Of a DNA stretch of 64,000 bases, positions 33,744-44,048 are shown one piece after another. Within the stretch, counting starts at the first letter, position 1. Every line of letters begins with the position of its first letter. The notes beneath the pieces are model-generated. The model saw nothing but the letters and a program-made list of their open reading frames with translations, was not told the origin of the DNA and ran no database searches. This stretch comes from Lampropedia cohaerens (GTDB lineage: Bacteria; Pseudomonadota; Gammaproteobacteria; Burkholderiales; Burkholderiaceae_C). The position numbers and the translations under genes are program-made. The stretch covers positions 62,001 to 126,000 of the forward strand of contig NZ_LBNQ01000033.1 of assembly GCF_001005215.1 (NCBI RefSeq), in the 5' to 3' direction.

Positions 33744-35279
33744 GTGAATACCACCACCTATGCGTCATGCGCCGGCCAGCCGGCCAGGCGCGATTTTCCA
33801 ACGAATCCACAGAAGTTGCTGCTGCTGACGCCGCAGCAGATGGCGCAGGCTGATCGCGCCGCCATGGCGGCCGGCATTCCTGGTAGCCGCTTGATGCAGC
33901 GCGCTGGTGAAGCCGTCGCGCGCGTCGTTGCCAGGCGCTGGCAGCCCTGTCGCGTTGCCGTGTTGTGCGGGCCTGGCAACAATGGCGGAGATGGCTGGAT
34001 AGCGGCCGCTTGGCTGGCCAGGCACGGCTGGTCGGTCACGGTGTATGCGCTGGGCAGCCCAGCGCAACTGCGAGGCGATGCCCGCTGGGCGGCCAGTCAG
34101 TGGCCAGGGCCGGTGCGCCAGGGCGTGCCGCTGGATGTGCCGGCGCATGACCTCGTGATCGATGCCTTGTTTGGCGCGGGCCTGACGCGCGCCCTGGAAG
34201 GCCTGGCTGCGCAGTGGCTGAACGCGGCGGCGCAGGCGGGGATGCCGATCTGTGCGGTGGATGTGCCAAGCGGACTGGATGGCGCAACGGGGCAGACGCT
34301 TGGCAAGGTGGTGCCGGCAGCAGTGACGGTGACGTTTGCCCGGGCCAAGCCCGGACACTGGTTGCTGCCAGGGCGCAGTCTGTGCGGCGAACTGGTCGTT
34401 GCTGACATTGGCATCCCCGACGAGGTGCTGAGTGCCACTGGCGTGCAGACCTGGGAAAACGCGCCCGGACTGTGGTGGCCGCACATGCCGCGCGCGCACC
34501 TGCAGGGACACAAGTACACCCGTGGCCATGCAACCATATTGGCGGGCGCGCAGATGACAGGTGCGGCGCGCCTGGCGGCGCGCGCGGCGCAGCGGGTGGG
34601 TGCAGGGCTTGTCACTGTGGCCGCGCCGCCAGCTGCATGGCCGGCGGTAGCGCCTGCGCTTGAATCCATCATGGTGCAGCGTTTGGCGCGCAGGACGGAC
34701 TGGCAGGCACTGCTGCAGGATGCGCGCCGCAATGCCTGGTTGATCGGGCCAGGTGCGGGGGTGTCACAGACGGTGGTCGATGCCGCGCTGGACGTACTGG
34801 CACAGCATCGCCATCTGGTGCTTGATGCCGATGCGCTGACGGCCAGCGCGTCTCAGGCCCGGACGCTGTTTGCGGCCATTGCGGCCAGCCACGCGCAAGG
34901 AGGCCAGACAGTGTTGACACCGCATGACGGCGAATTTGCGCGGCTGTTCAGCACAGAAGGCAGCAAACTGGCGCGCGCGAGCCGGGCGGCGCATCAGGCG
35001 GCTGCGGTCGTCGTGCTCAAGGGCGCCGATACGGTAATTGCTGCGCCGGATGGGCGCATTGCCATCAACACCAATGCACCGCCATCGTTGGCGACGGCAG
35101 GCAGCGGTGACGTGCTCGCTGGCCTCATCACAGGCCTGCTGGCGCAGGGCATGCCTGCGTTCGAGGCAGCCTGCGCCGGTGTGTGGCTGCATGGCGCGGC
35201 GGCACGTGCCGGCGGGCCATGCCTGGTGGCCGATGATCTGCCTGCGTGGCTGGCAGACTGCCTAGCAACGTGGCGCTGA
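33744..35279 (+). CDS. nnr: Bifunctional NAD(P)H-hydrate epimerase / ADP-dependent dehydratase
   Basis: A 511-residue repair enzyme for hydrated NAD(P)H. N-terminal YjeF_N epimerase domain (about 30-225) with VLCGPGNNGGDG and VDVPSGLDGATG; C-terminal ribokinase-like dehydratase (about 245-505) with GHKYTRGHATILAG, GPGAG and the ATP/ADP-binding NTNAPPSLATAGSGDVLAGL. GTG start at 33744 preceded by AAGG; an alternative start further in (MAQADRAAM) is possible. Divergent from yggT. Confidence 0.93.
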   Translation: MNTTTYASCAGQPARRDFPTNPQKLLLLTPQQMAQADRAAMAAGIPGSRLMQRAGEAVARVVARRWQPCRVAVLCGPGNNGGDGWIAAAWLARHGWSVTVYALGSPAQLRGDARWAASQWPGPVRQGVPLDVPAHDLVIDALFGAGLTRALEGLAAQWLNAAAQAGMPICAVDVPSGLDGATGQTLGKVVPAAVTVTFARAKPGHWLLPGRSLCGELVVADIGIPDEVLSATGVQTWENAPGLWWPHMPRAHLQGHKYTRGHATILAGAQMTGAARLAARAAQRVGAGLVTVAAPPAAWPAVAPALESIMVQRLARRTDWQALLQDARRNAWLIGPGAGVSQTVVDAALDVLAQHRHLVLDADALTASASQARTLFAAIAASHAQGGQTVLTPHDGEFARLFSTEGSKLARASRAAHQAAAVVVLKGADTVIAAPDGRIAINTNAPPSLATAGSGDVLAGLITGLLAQGMPAFEAACAGVWLHGAAARAGGPCLVADDLPAWLADCLATWR

Positions 35280-35306
35280 CGTTTCTGGCCTGGCCAATGA
35301 GTGCGG

Positions 35307-35645
35307 TCAATGGTTTTCCTTGGCGTGGTTGATCGAGTACTTCGGAATTTCCACTGTCAGGTCTTCCTGCGCGACGATGGCCTGACAGCTCAGGCGCGAC
35401 TGCGGCTCCAGCCCCCAAGCCTTGTCCAGCATGTCCTCCTCTTGCTCCTCGGGCTCGTTGAGCGAGGCATAGCCCTTGCGCACGATGACGTGGCAGGTGG
35501 TGCAGGCGCATACCATCTCGCAGGCGTGTTCAATGGGGATGCCGTTCTCCAGCAGGGCTTCACAGACTGACGTGCCGGCAGGCACCTCGATCTCGACACC
35601 TTCGGGGGCGAGCTCGGCATGGGGAAGAACGGTGATTTTTGGCAT
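35307..35645 (-). CDS. fdx: ISC-type [2Fe-2S] ferredoxin
   Basis: A 112-residue adrenodoxin-like ferredoxin. Cluster ligands are in HACEMVCACTTCHV and the later SRLSCQAIV. Electron donor during Fe-S assembly on IscU. Last gene of the isc operon, 58 bases after hscA. Confidence 0.96.
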   Translation of the reverse strand: MPKITVLPHAELAPEGVEIEVPAGTSVCEALLENGIPIEHACEMVCACTTCHVIVRKGYASLNEPEEQEEDMLDKAWGLEPQSRLSCQAIVAQEDLTVEIPKYSINHAKENH

Positions 35646-35703
35646 GGTGACGGGCGATTATTCGTGGGGAAGAGGGGCGGAGTGTCAGCCCCTGAACGGA
35701 TTC

Positions 35704-37578
35704 TCAGACGGAATGGATATCCTTGCCGGCCAGTGCCTGCTGGATGCTGCGGTTCATGCGCGCGGCGGCAAATCTCTCCGTGGCGTGGGCCAGTGCGTGC
35801 GCTGCGGCTTCGATCTGGGCGGGCGTACCATCGGCAACCCGGGCCAGTACCTCGGCGATGGCCGCTTCGATTGTTGCGCGCTCGTCAGCGTCGAGCAGGT
35901 CGGCATCCTGTGCCATAGCCGAGCGGGTAGCGAGCACCAGCCGCTCCGCATCGACGCGGGCCTCCGCCAGCGCGCGCGCCTGCATGTCCGCCTCGGCTGT
36001 CGAGAAGCTCTCGCGCAACATCCGTTCGATTTCCGCGTCGGGCAGTCCGTAGGTGGGTTTGACCTGCACGCTGGCCTCGACGCCCGAGGTGAGCTCGCGG
36101 GCGGATACGCTGAGCAGACCATCTGCATCGACGGTGAAGGTCACGCGGATGCGCGCCGCGCCGGCTGCCATGGGCGGAATGCCGCGCAGTTCGAAGCGCG
36201 CCAGACTGCGGTTGTCGGCAACCATGTCGCGTTCGCCCTGCACGACGTGGATGGCCAGCGCGGTCTGCCCATCCTGGTAGGTCGTGAAGTCCTGCGCCTT
36301 GGCGGTGGGAATGGTCTCGTTGCGGTGGATGATGCGCTCGGTCATCCCACCCATGATTTCAATGCCTAGCGATAGCGGCACCACATCCAGCAGCAGCACA
36401 TCGTCCTCACGGCGGCTGTTGCCGGCCAGTTGGTTGGCCTGGATGGCTGCCCCCAGCGCAACCACCTCGTCCGGGTGGACGTTGGTCAGTGGCTTGCGCC
36501 CGAAGAAGGCCTCAACGGACTGCTGCACGGCCAGCAGGCGCGTGGAGCCGCCCACCATGACCACGCCTTGTACCTGGTCGACTGTCAGCGCCGCATCCGC
36601 CAGGGTGCGCGCCACCGACTGCAGCGTGCGGTCAATCAGCGGCTTGGCCACGCGAGCCAATTCCGTGCGGGTAAGGATCAGCGTGCGGGCCTGAGCGCCC
36701 CAGGTGACGGGAAACTCCGCCTGCTCCTGGCTACTGAGCTGCTCCTTGGCGCTGCGCGCGGCGTTGCGCGCCTGCGATTTCTCCTGACTCGAGGCGGGTG
36801 TGGCGTTCACCTGCACGCAGGCCCACTGCACCAGCAGGGCATCAATGTCGTCACCCCCCAGCGCGGAATCACCGCCCGTGGCAATGACCTCGAAAACGCC
36901 CTTGGTCAGCCGCAGGATCGACGCGTCGAACGTGCCTCCCCCAAGGTCATAGACGACGTAGATGCCTTCTGCGCCCTGATCCAGTCCGTAGGCGATGGCG
37001 GCCGCGGTGGGTTCGTTGATCAGGCGCAGCAGGTTGATGCCTGCCAGCCGGATGGCGTCCTTGGTGGCCTGGCGCTGCGCGTCATCGAAATAGGCGGGCA
37101 CTGTCACTACCGCCCCGTAAAGGTCGGCATTGAAACTGTCTTCGGCGCGCTGGCGCAGGGTGGCGAGAATCTCGGCGCTGACCTCCACGGGCGTCTTGGC
37201 GCCGGCTGCCGTCTGCACGGCCAGGTGAATGCGGCCGTCCTCGCCCTGTTGTTCAACGATGGAGTAGGGCAGCTGGGCGCTGTGCGCGATGTCGCTCAAG
37301 CCACGCCCGATCAGGCGCTTGGCTGACACGATGGTATTGGCCGGATCGACGGCGGCCGCTTCCAGTGCAGCATAGCCGATCGCGGGACTGCCGGATGCCC
37401 GGTAGTGGACGGCAGAGGGCAGCAGCACGCGGCCGTGTGCATCCGGCAGGCACTCCGGCACGCCATTGCGCAAGGCGGCCACCAGAGAATGCGTGGTGCC
37501 CAGGTCGATACCGACAGCCAGCTTGAACTGGTGCGGATCCAGACTCTGGTCGGGTTCAGCGATTTGCATCAGGGCCAT
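35704..37578 (-). CDS. hscA: Fe-S assembly chaperone HscA (Hsp70 family)
   Basis: 624 residues from ATG 37576-37578 ([23 protein letters not shown]); a further-upstream start is unlikely. ATPase motifs [17 protein letters not shown] and [14 protein letters not shown], then the substrate-binding domain. With HscB it helps release clusters from IscU. The linker [14 protein letters not shown] is typical of HscA rather than DnaK. Confidence 0.96.
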   Translation of the reverse strand: MALMQIAEPDQSLDPHQFKLAVGIDLGTTHSLVAALRNGVPECLPDAHGRVLLPSAVHYRASGSPAIGYAALEAAAVDPANTIVSAKRLIGRGLSDIAHSAQLPYSIVEQQGEDGRIHLAVQTAAGAKTPVEVSAEILATLRQRAEDSFNADLYGAVVTVPAYFDDAQRQATKDAIRLAGINLLRLINEPTAAAIAYGLDQGAEGIYVVYDLGGGTFDASILRLTKGVFEVIATGGDSALGGDDIDALLVQWACVQVNATPASSQEKSQARNAARSAKEQLSSQEQAEFPVTWGAQARTLILTRTELARVAKPLIDRTLQSVARTLADAALTVDQVQGVVMVGGSTRLLAVQQSVEAFFGRKPLTNVHPDEVVALGAAIQANQLAGNSRREDDVLLLDVVPLSLGIEIMGGMTERIIHRNETIPTAKAQDFTTYQDGQTALAIHVVQGERDMVADNRSLARFELRGIPPMAAGAARIRVTFTVDADGLLSVSARELTSGVEASVQVKPTYGLPDAEIERMLRESFSTAEADMQARALAEARVDAERLVLATRSAMAQDADLLDADERATIEAAIAEVLARVADGTPAQIEAAAHALAHATERFAAARMNRSIQQALAGKDIHSV

Positions 37579-37646
37579 GGGAAAAACTCTCCAGGTTGGA
37601 CCTTGACAGGCCAACGTATTCAGATTGACAGAGGCCGTCGCCGCCC

Positions 37647-38171
37647 TCAGAGGCCGGCAGACAACTGCTGGCGCCGCGCCTTCACGCGCTGCATGAACCG
37701 CTCAAGGAACATCCATGCGCGCACATGGGATACGGCGGCGGGATAGTCGTGATCACGATCCAACGCGGCCGCGGTCGCCTCGATGGTGGCTGCCAGTGCC
37801 TGCATCACCTCCTGCTCAATGGGCGCGATTGCGGCTTCGTCCTCGGCGTCGTCCAGTGCTTCCAGCCACTGCATCTGCTGCATCAAAAACTGCCGGGGCA
37901 TGGCGGTATTGTCTTCCGCCCCGATGGGATGGCCGGCCAGCTCGCACAGATATGTGGCGCGGCTCAGCGGCTGCAGCAGGCGACGGTAGGCCTCGTTGAT
38001 GCGTGCCGACCATTGCATGGCCAGGCGCTTCTCGGCCTGGGTGCCATTGGCAAAGCGGTCCGGGTGCACCTGCCGCTGCAAGGTCTTCCACTGGGAAGTT
38101 AGAACGTCAGGATCCTGCGCAAACTGCCGGGGCAGGCCCAGAAGTTCAAAGTCATCGGATTGAAGCTGCAT
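37647..38171 (-). CDS. hscB: Fe-S assembly co-chaperone HscB
   Basis: 174 residues. N-terminal J domain with HPD in [12 protein letters not shown] and a three-helix C-terminal IscU-binding domain ([36 protein letters not shown]). Stimulates HscA ATPase and delivers IscU. Lies between iscA and hscA. Confidence 0.95.
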   Translation of the reverse strand: MQLQSDDFELLGLPRQFAQDPDVLTSQWKTLQRQVHPDRFANGTQAEKRLAMQWSARINEAYRRLLQPLSRATYLCELAGHPIGAEDNTAMPRQFLMQQMQWLEALDDAEDEAAIAPIEQEVMQALAATIEATAAALDRDHDYPAAVSHVRAWMFLERFMQRVKARRQQLSAGL

Positions 38172-38255
38172 GGCAAGACAAAGCCGCCCTGAAACAGTTC
38201 AGTTCAGAAGGCGGCGTTAACGGCAAGGGCGCCGGCCGGCGCAATGCCGGCCCGC

Positions 38256-38579
38256 TCAGACGCGAAAGCTTTCGCCGCAGCCGCAGCGATCGCGTTCGTT
38301 GGGATTATTGAATCGGAAGCCCTCGTTGAGGCCTTCACGCACGAAGTCGAGCTCCGTGCCGTCCAGGTAGGCAAGGCTCTTGGGATCGACCATCAGCTTG
38401 ACGCCGTGATTCTCAAAGGTGATGTCACCTTCCTGCGGCGCATCGACGTATTCGAGCTTGTAGGCAAGCCCGGAACAGCCCGTGGTCTTGACGCCCAGCC
38501 GCACGCCAATGCCTTTGCCGCGACGGGTGAGGTAGCGGTTGACGTGGCGTGCCGCAGCTTCAGTCAGGGTAATGGCCAT
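38256..38579 (-). CDS. iscA: Fe-S scaffold/carrier IscA
   Basis: 107 residues from ATG 38577-38579 ([14 protein letters not shown]); the longer frame begins inside the spacer. A-type carrier cysteines in TTGCSGLAY and RCGCGES. Slightly longer N-terminal part than E. coli IscA. Spaced 45 bases from iscU. Confidence 0.95.
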   Translation of the reverse strand: MAITLTEAAARHVNRYLTRRGKGIGVRLGVKTTGCSGLAYKLEYVDAPQEGDITFENHGVKLMVDPKSLAYLDGTELDFVREGLNEGFRFNNPNERDRCGCGESFRV

Positions 38580-38624
38580 GGTTGCGCGATTGCTTGGCGA
38601 AACAGAAGTCATGGAGCAGGTGCC

Positions 38625-39020
38625 TCAGGCAGCCTGGGCCTGCTGCTTGCTGCGATAATCCTCGACCGCTGCCTTGATGGCGTCTTCGGCCAGGATGGAG
38701 CAGTGAACCTTCACGGGGGGCAGTGCCAGTTCCTCGGCAATAACGCTGTTCTTGAGCGCGGCCGCTTCATCCAGCGTTTTGCCCTTGACCCATTCGGTCA
38801 CCAGCGACGACGAGGCAATGGCCGAACCACAGCCGTAGGTCTTGAACCGGGCGTCCTCAATGATGCCGGTCTGTGGATTGACTTTGATCTGCAGCTTCAT
38901 CACGTCGCCGCAGGCCGGCGCGCCGACCATGCCAGTGCCAACCGTGGTGTCGCCTTTGTCGAACGAGCCAACATTGCGGGGGTTCTCGTAATGGTCGATT
39001 ACTTTTTCAGAGTAAGCCAT
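38625..39020 (-). CDS. iscU: Fe-S assembly scaffold IscU
   Basis: 131 residues. Three cluster ligands are in PACGDVMKL, YGCGSAIASSS and VHCSILAEDAI, and the HscA-recognition motif LPPVKVHC is present. Strong AAGGAG site. Accepts sulfur from IscS. Confidence 0.97.
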   Translation of the reverse strand: MAYSEKVIDHYENPRNVGSFDKGDTTVGTGMVGAPACGDVMKLQIKVNPQTGIIEDARFKTYGCGSAIASSSLVTEWVKGKTLDEAAALKNSVIAEELALPPVKVHCSILAEDAIKAAVEDYRSKQQAQAA

Positions 39021-39128
39021 GATGCACTCCTTTTAACGGATTATCTATGCGCGAAGCAGCTATTTTCAACGGCTGGCGCACACCAGAAGAACGGGGCCTG
39101 CCGCGGCAGGTACAAGACCACGCACCGA

Positions 39129-40343
39129 TCAGTGCGCCGCCCATTGAATGGTGCTGATGTCGATGCCATCCTTGTACATCTCCCAAAGCGGGCTCAACTC
39201 GCGCAGGCGCGCAACGTTCTCGCGAATGGTCTTGATCGCGTAATCCACTTCCTCATCGGTCGTAAATCGGCCCAGCGTCATGCGCAGACTGCTGTGCGCC
39301 AGCTCGTCGCTGCGGCCCAGTGCTCGCAGCACGTAGCTGGGCTCCAGGCTGGCGGAGGTGCAGGCAGAACCGGAGGACACCGCAATGCCCTTGATCCCCA
39401 TGATCAGCGATTCGCCCTCGACATAGTTGAAGCTGATGTTCAAGTTGTGCGGCACGCGCCGCTCCAGGTCGCCATTGATGAAGACCTGTTCGATGTCGCT
39501 GAGGCCGTCCAGCAGGCGCTTTTGCAGGCGTGCGGCATGGGCGTAGTCCTTGTCCATCTCCTCACGGGCGATGCGGTAGGCTTCGCCCATGCCAACGATC
39601 TGGTGCGTAGGCAGGGTGCCCGAGCGCATGCCGCGCTCGTGACCGCCGCCGTGCATCTGTGCCTCAATGCGCACGCGCGGCTTGCGGCGCACATACAGCG
39701 CACCAATGCCCTTGGGGCCGTAGGTCTTGTGCGAGGCCAGGCTCATCAGGTCGACCGGCAGCGTGCTGAGGTCAATGTGAATCTTCCCGGTGGCCTGCGC
39801 GGCATCGACGTGAAAAACGATGCCACGTTCACGGCACATACGGCCAATGGATTCCAGATCCTGGATAACGCCGATTTCGTTGTTGACCGCCATGACAGAA
39901 ATCAACGTGGTATCCGGACGGATGGCCGCTTCCAGCACATTCAGGTCCAGCAGACCGTTCTCCATCACGTCGAGATACGTGACTTCAAAGCCCTGACGCT
40001 CCATTTCGCGCATGGTGTCAAGCACCGCCTTGTGCTCGGTCTTGACGGTAATTAGATGCTTGCCCTTGCCCTTGTAGAAGTGGCCAGCGCCCTTGATGGC
40101 GAGGTTGTCGGACTCGGTTGCACCGCTGGTCCAGACAATCTCCCGTGGGTCCGCACCGACCAGATCGGCCACCTGCTTGCGCGCTTTCTCGACAGCTTCT
40201 TCTGCCTCCCAGCCCCATGCGTGACTGCGCGAAGCGGGATTGCCAAAATGCTCACGCAACCATGGGATCATGGCATCCACCACGCGGGGGTCAACTGGCG
40301 TGGTGGCGCCGTAATCGAGGTAAATCGGAAAATGTGGAGTCAT
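39129..40343 (-). CDS. iscS: Cysteine desulfurase IscS
   Basis: 404-residue PLP enzyme: [15 protein letters not shown] at the start, PLP lysine in [20 protein letters not shown], and the mobile catalytic cysteine loop [21 protein letters not shown]. Supplies sulfur for clusters, tRNA thiolation and cofactors. 67 bases after iscR in the same operon. Confidence 0.97.
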   Translation of the reverse strand: MTPHFPIYLDYGATTPVDPRVVDAMIPWLREHFGNPASRSHAWGWEAEEAVEKARKQVADLVGADPREIVWTSGATESDNLAIKGAGHFYKGKGKHLITVKTEHKAVLDTMREMERQGFEVTYLDVMENGLLDLNVLEAAIRPDTTLISVMAVNNEIGVIQDLESIGRMCRERGIVFHVDAAQATGKIHIDLSTLPVDLMSLASHKTYGPKGIGALYVRRKPRVRIEAQMHGGGHERGMRSGTLPTHQIVGMGEAYRIAREEMDKDYAHAARLQKRLLDGLSDIEQVFINGDLERRVPHNLNISFNYVEGESLIMGIKGIAVSSGSACTSASLEPSYVLRALGRSDELAHSSLRMTLGRFTTDEEVDYAIKTIRENVARLRELSPLWEMYKDGIDISTIQWAAH

Positions 40344-40410
40344 GGTGGGATTTCGTTATTAGAAAACTGCCGCCGTCAAGTGTCTCGATGCGAGACGCGG
40401 TTGCAGGGGA

Positions 40411-40947
40411 TCAGGACTTGACCAGGGCGCCGCCAAGTGCGAACACCGAATTGGGGGCATTGACGCGAATGGGCTTGACCACGGGTGCGGACGAGATCGT
40501 GCGGCGCGCGGGTGAGCGCTCCTCGATCTGAACGCCCTTGGCAATCTGCTCATCAACTAGTTTCTTGAGCGTGACGGAGTCCAGAAACTCCACCATACGC
40601 TGGTTCAGGGCAGTCCAGAGGTCGTGCGTCATGCAGCGCTGGCCTTCGCCAAGGCAGTTTTCCTTGCCGCCGCAATGGGTGGCATCAATCGGCTCGTCCA
40701 CGGAGACGATGATGTCGGCAACCGTGATGTCCTCGGCCTTGCGCGCCAGCGTGTAGCCACCGCCTGGACCTCGGGTGGACTCGACCAGCTGATGGCGACG
40801 CAGCTTGCCAAAGAGCTGCTCCAGGTAGGACAGCGAGATCTGCTGCCGCTGGCTGATGGCCGCAAGCGTGACCGGGCCGCTGCCTTCGCGCAGCGCCAGA
40901 TCAATCATTGCAGTGACCGCAAAACGTCCTTTTGTCGTCAATCGCAT
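40411..40947 (-). CDS. iscR: Fe-S-sensing regulator IscR
   Basis: 178-residue Rrf2-family regulator with HTH (LSYLEQLFGKLRRHQLVESTRGPGGGYTLAR) and the [2Fe-2S] cysteines in HCGGKENCLGEGQRC with MTHDLW. First gene of the isc operon; represses it when cluster-loaded, so the operon answers Fe-S demand. C-terminus longer than E. coli IscR by about 15 residues. Confidence 0.96.
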   Translation of the reverse strand: MRLTTKGRFAVTAMIDLALREGSGPVTLAAISQRQQISLSYLEQLFGKLRRHQLVESTRGPGGGYTLARKAEDITVADIIVSVDEPIDATHCGGKENCLGEGQRCMTHDLWTALNQRMVEFLDSVTLKKLVDEQIAKGVQIEERSPARRTISSAPVVKPIRVNAPNSVFALGGALVKS

Positions 40948-41107
40948 GGCGTGGTTCCTTTCCGTTGGTTTGACAGAAGCCCTGCCGACCAGTGGTCGAC
41001 TGCACGGGCGCCGACCTCACCTTGCATCACAGGCTATTGGAACAATCTGGGCAGACCAAGTCTGACGCCATCGTTTCCATGCCGTTGAGATACAGTATTT
41101 ACCCCGA

Positions 41108-41142
41108 AGTATAGCACAATCCTTATCAAAATTGTCGGGTAA
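41108..41142 (-). promoter_or_regulatory. isc operon promoter with IscR type-1-like site
   Basis: Minus strand: -35 CGACAA (41132-41137), 18-base spacer, -10 TATACT (41108-41113). Overlapping it, 41118-41142 reads TTACCCGACAATTTTGATAA then GGATT, which fits the left half of the IscR type-1 consensus well (ACCCGAC) and the right half weakly. Autoregulation by holo-IscR is expected. The transcript would have a leader of about 155 bases. Confidence 0.6.
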
Positions 41143-41478
41143 TAACTGCTTGATTTTTCAGGCACTTTTGCATGTCGGCGACGGGTTGACCGGCGTGCGC
41201 GCACGAAGTTCCCTGGCGCTGTCAGCACTGGGTTGCGATGCAAGAAATGGCTGGAATGCGTCGGGGGCGGAAGGAGCGGCATCAAATCCATGCCTTTCAG
41301 CGCCCTTGCGAATCGGGCGCGGCACTGTCATGCGGTGTCAGTGCGCGCCGCGGCGTCAACCTTCCCAATCGCCGCGAGACCGCACATTGTCTCTGCCAAG
41401 CACGGCTTGAAGTGAAACCATGTGCGCGTTCTGGCCAACCGGCGCCAGATATAAACGAAACAAACAACGTTTGTGGCC
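41143..41478. other. Spacer between iscR promoter and the SBF-type gene
   Basis: About 335 bases with no supported gene. Short frames on both strands lack ribosome sites or recognisable sequence. Confidence 0.5.
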
Positions 41479-42456
41479 TTAATCGTGTTCCCGCTGGGAA
41501 AAACGCTGTGCCATGACCGCACACACCATGAGCTGGATCTGGTGAAACAGCATGATGGGAAGCAGCATGATGCCAATGGCGCCACCGGCAAAAAGCACCT
41601 GTGCCATAGGCACGCCCGTGGCCAGACTCTTCTTGGAGGCGCCAAAAAGAATCGTGATGCGGTCTTCGAGGTTAAAGCCCAGGACTTTGGCGACAAACCA
41701 TACGACAGCCAGCACGATGGCCAGGATCAGGCAGCACACGAAGACCAGCCCCACCAGATTGGCCAGTGGCACCTGTGTCCAGAGCCCTTCGTTGACGGCT
41801 TGGCTGAACGCCGTGTAGACCACCAGCACAATAGATGTCTGATCGACGTTCTTGAGCCATGCGCGGTTACGAGCTACCCACTCGCCAATCCAGCGACGGG
41901 CAAGCTGCCCTGCGATGAACGGGATGAGCAGTTGCACGACGATTTTCTGGATCGCCTCGGTAGTGTTGGTGGCCTGGTCGCTGCTTGCTCCCATCAGCCA
42001 TAGCACCAGTAGCGGTGTGAGAAAAATGCCGATGAGACTGGAAGCCGCTGCGCTGCAGATGGCCGCAGGAATGTTGCCGCGCGCCAGCGAGGTGAAGGCG
42101 ATGGCCGACTGCACCGTGGCCGGCAGTGCGCACAGGTAGAGCACGCCTAGGTATAGCTGGGGTCCAACAAGGGGGGTGATCAGTGGCCGCAGCAGCAGCC
42201 CCAGCAGCGGAAACAGGATGAAGGTGCAGCTGAAGATCAACAGGTGCAGGCGCCAGTGGCTGATGCCGGCGATGACCTGCTGGCGCGACAGCTTGGCGCC
42301 ATGCATGAAGAAAAGCAATGCAATGGCCAGATAGGTCAACCATTGGAAGAAGTCTGCCGCGCGCTCGCGCGCGGGCAGCAGCGTCGCCAGCAGCACCGTG
42401 CCGAGCAGGATGAAGAGAAAAGGGTCGATGAAGCGGCGCAGGCGAAAGGAGGCCAT
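41479..42456 (-). CDS. Bile acid:sodium symporter-family transporter (YfeH-like)
   Basis: 325 residues with about ten membrane helices. It starts FIDPFLFILLGTVLLATLLPA and has FFMHGAKLSRQQVIAGISHWRLH, CALPATVQSAIAFTSLARGN and FGASKKSLATGVPMAQVLF, the signature of the SBF-like PF13593 group. The ligand is unknown; family members move organic acids or sterol-like solutes with Na+. Divergent from pstS, whose Pho box lies 150 bases away. Confidence 0.88.
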   Translation of the reverse strand: MASFRLRRFIDPFLFILLGTVLLATLLPARERAADFFQWLTYLAIALLFFMHGAKLSRQQVIAGISHWRLHLLIFSCTFILFPLLGLLLRPLITPLVGPQLYLGVLYLCALPATVQSAIAFTSLARGNIPAAICSAAASSLIGIFLTPLLVLWLMGASSDQATNTTEAIQKIVVQLLIPFIAGQLARRWIGEWVARNRAWLKNVDQTSIVLVVYTAFSQAVNEGLWTQVPLANLVGLVFVCCLILAIVLAVVWFVAKVLGFNLEDRITILFGASKKSLATGVPMAQVLFAGGAIGIMLLPIMLFHQIQLMVCAVMAQRFSQREHD

Positions 42457-42611
42457 GGAAGAAACGGAGGTGAGGCTAAGGTGGCGGAACGGGGGCTGCG
42501 CTCTCGAGCGGCCAGGGCAGGCAGAATTGTCGCCGTTTTGGATGGAGTGTGCGGCGCGCGCGTAACGGCTGCAATGGCATCGCGTCGAATTTCTGCCGAC
42601 AGGGCATGTTT

Positions 42612-42641
42612 ATGTCATAGGACTGTCATAAAAGCCTCATA
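42612..42641 (+). promoter_or_regulatory. Pho box ahead of pstS
   Basis: Three direct PhoB half-sites at 11-base period: ATGTCATA (42612-42619), CTGTCATA (42623-42630) and CCTCATA (42635-42641), against consensus CTGTCAT. The AT-rich spacers AAAAG and GGAC fit. It ends about 43 bases before the pstS ATG. Indicates induction by phosphate starvation. Confidence 0.88.
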
Positions 42642-42684
42642 CATTGCAGCATGTTCGTTCCACCAACCTGAAAAGAGGATCTCG

Positions 42685-43722
42685 ATGAACAAGTTTGTTT
42701 TCCGTGCTGTTGCCGCTTCTGTGCTGGCGTTCTCGGCTGTCACCGCTGCAACGGCGCAGGACATCAACGGCGCTGGCGCGAGCTTCCCCGCTCCCATCTA
42801 TTCCAAGTGGGCTGCTGACTATAACGCTGCCACCAACATCCGCATCAACTACCAGTCCGTGGGATCGGGCGCTGGTCTGCGCCAGATTGAGGCCGAGACC
42901 GTCGATTTCGGCGCTTCGGATATGCCGCTCACGGATGAAGTCCTCAAGGAAAAGGGCCTGGTGCAGTTCCCCACCGTGGTGGGCGGTATTGTGCCTGTGG
43001 TCAACATCCAGGGCATCAAGCCTGGTGAGCTGCGTCTGTCCGGCGAGGTGCTGGCAAACATTTACCTGGGCAAGATCACCAACTGGGATGACGAGGCCAT
43101 CAAGGCCCTCAATCCTGACCTGAACCTGCCTTCGGATCTGATTGCTGTGGTGCGCCGCGCCGATGGTTCGGGCACGACCTTTGGCTTTACCAATTACCTG
43201 AGCCAGATCAGCGCAGAGTGGAAGAGCGAGGTCGGGGAGGGTACCGCTGTCAAGTGGCCGACGGGCGCCGGCGGCAAGGGCAACGAAGGCGTGGCTGCGT
43301 TCGTGAGCCGTCTGCCTTCGTCGATCGGCTATGTGGAATACGCCTATGCGAAGCAAAACAACATCGCCTACGCGCAGATGCAAAACCGCGATGGCCAGTT
43401 CGTGCATCCGAGCGAGGAGGCCTTCAAGGCAGCCGCCGCAGGCGCCGATTGGCAGAACACCTTCTATCAGATCCTGAACAACAAGCCCGGTGCGCAGGCC
43501 TGGCCGATATCGTCCGCAACCTACATCCTGATGCATGCCAAGCAGGACAATCCGCAAAAGGGTGCTGCCGTGCTGAAGTTCTTTGACTGGGCCTACACCA
43601 ATGGGGACCAGGCAGCTTCCGATCTGGACTACGTGGCGCTGCCCGCCGGGGTCAAGGACAGCATTCGCGCCATGTGGGCAAGCGCCATCAAGGATGCTTC
43701 CGGCAATCCTATCTGGAAGTAA
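42685..43722 (+). CDS. pstS: Phosphate ABC transporter binding protein PstS
   Basis: 345-residue periplasmic protein. Signal peptide to AVTAATAQ (cleavage about residue 23), then INGAGASFPAPIYSKWAADYN, NYQSVGSGAGLRQIEA, DFGASDMPL, RRADGSGTTFGFTNYL: the PstS phosphate-pocket motifs. GAGGATCTCG precedes ATG 42685. First gene of the Pho regulon operon. Confidence 0.97.
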   Translation: MNKFVFRAVAASVLAFSAVTAATAQDINGAGASFPAPIYSKWAADYNAATNIRINYQSVGSGAGLRQIEAETVDFGASDMPLTDEVLKEKGLVQFPTVVGGIVPVVNIQGIKPGELRLSGEVLANIYLGKITNWDDEAIKALNPDLNLPSDLIAVVRRADGSGTTFGFTNYLSQISAEWKSEVGEGTAVKWPTGAGGKGNEGVAAFVSRLPSSIGYVEYAYAKQNNIAYAQMQNRDGQFVHPSEEAFKAAAAGADWQNTFYQILNNKPGAQAWPISSATYILMHAKQDNPQKGAAVLKFFDWAYTNGDQAASDLDYVALPAGVKDSIRAMWASAIKDASGNPIWK

Positions 43723-44048
43723 CCGGCGGTCATTCGCAGCTGCGGCGCTCCGACGGCTTCTGCTTACAGGCAAGCGGTCGGCGCGCCGCACGAAGTACTC
43801 TGCCAGTTTGCTGGCGTGCAGCATAACGGCGAACGACAGCAATGCTGCGCTGACTTTCCTGCACGGCGGGAATGTGGCAACGCTGATAAGGCCGAGAAGC
43901 ACCGATATTGGCCCATGCTGTGGCGATGCAATGGCCGCAGTATTGCGGATGAAGGTGCTGTCTTGGCTTTTTTTACGGAACAAATGCCTTCAAATCGCCT
44001 GGAAGCGTCTCGAAACCGCCTAGCATTGCAAACTTCGAAGGAAATGTC
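43723..44048. other. pstS-pstC spacer
   Basis: 326 bases with no supported gene, unusually long inside this operon. It contains no strong hairpin that I can see. It may separate high-level pstS expression from the permease genes by mRNA processing or a second promoter (for example the CTTGGCTTTTTTTACGG region near 43965-43982). Confidence 0.5.

Noticed and set aside
43965..43982. Terminator between pstS and pstC
   Set aside because: The T run has no stable stem directly ahead.
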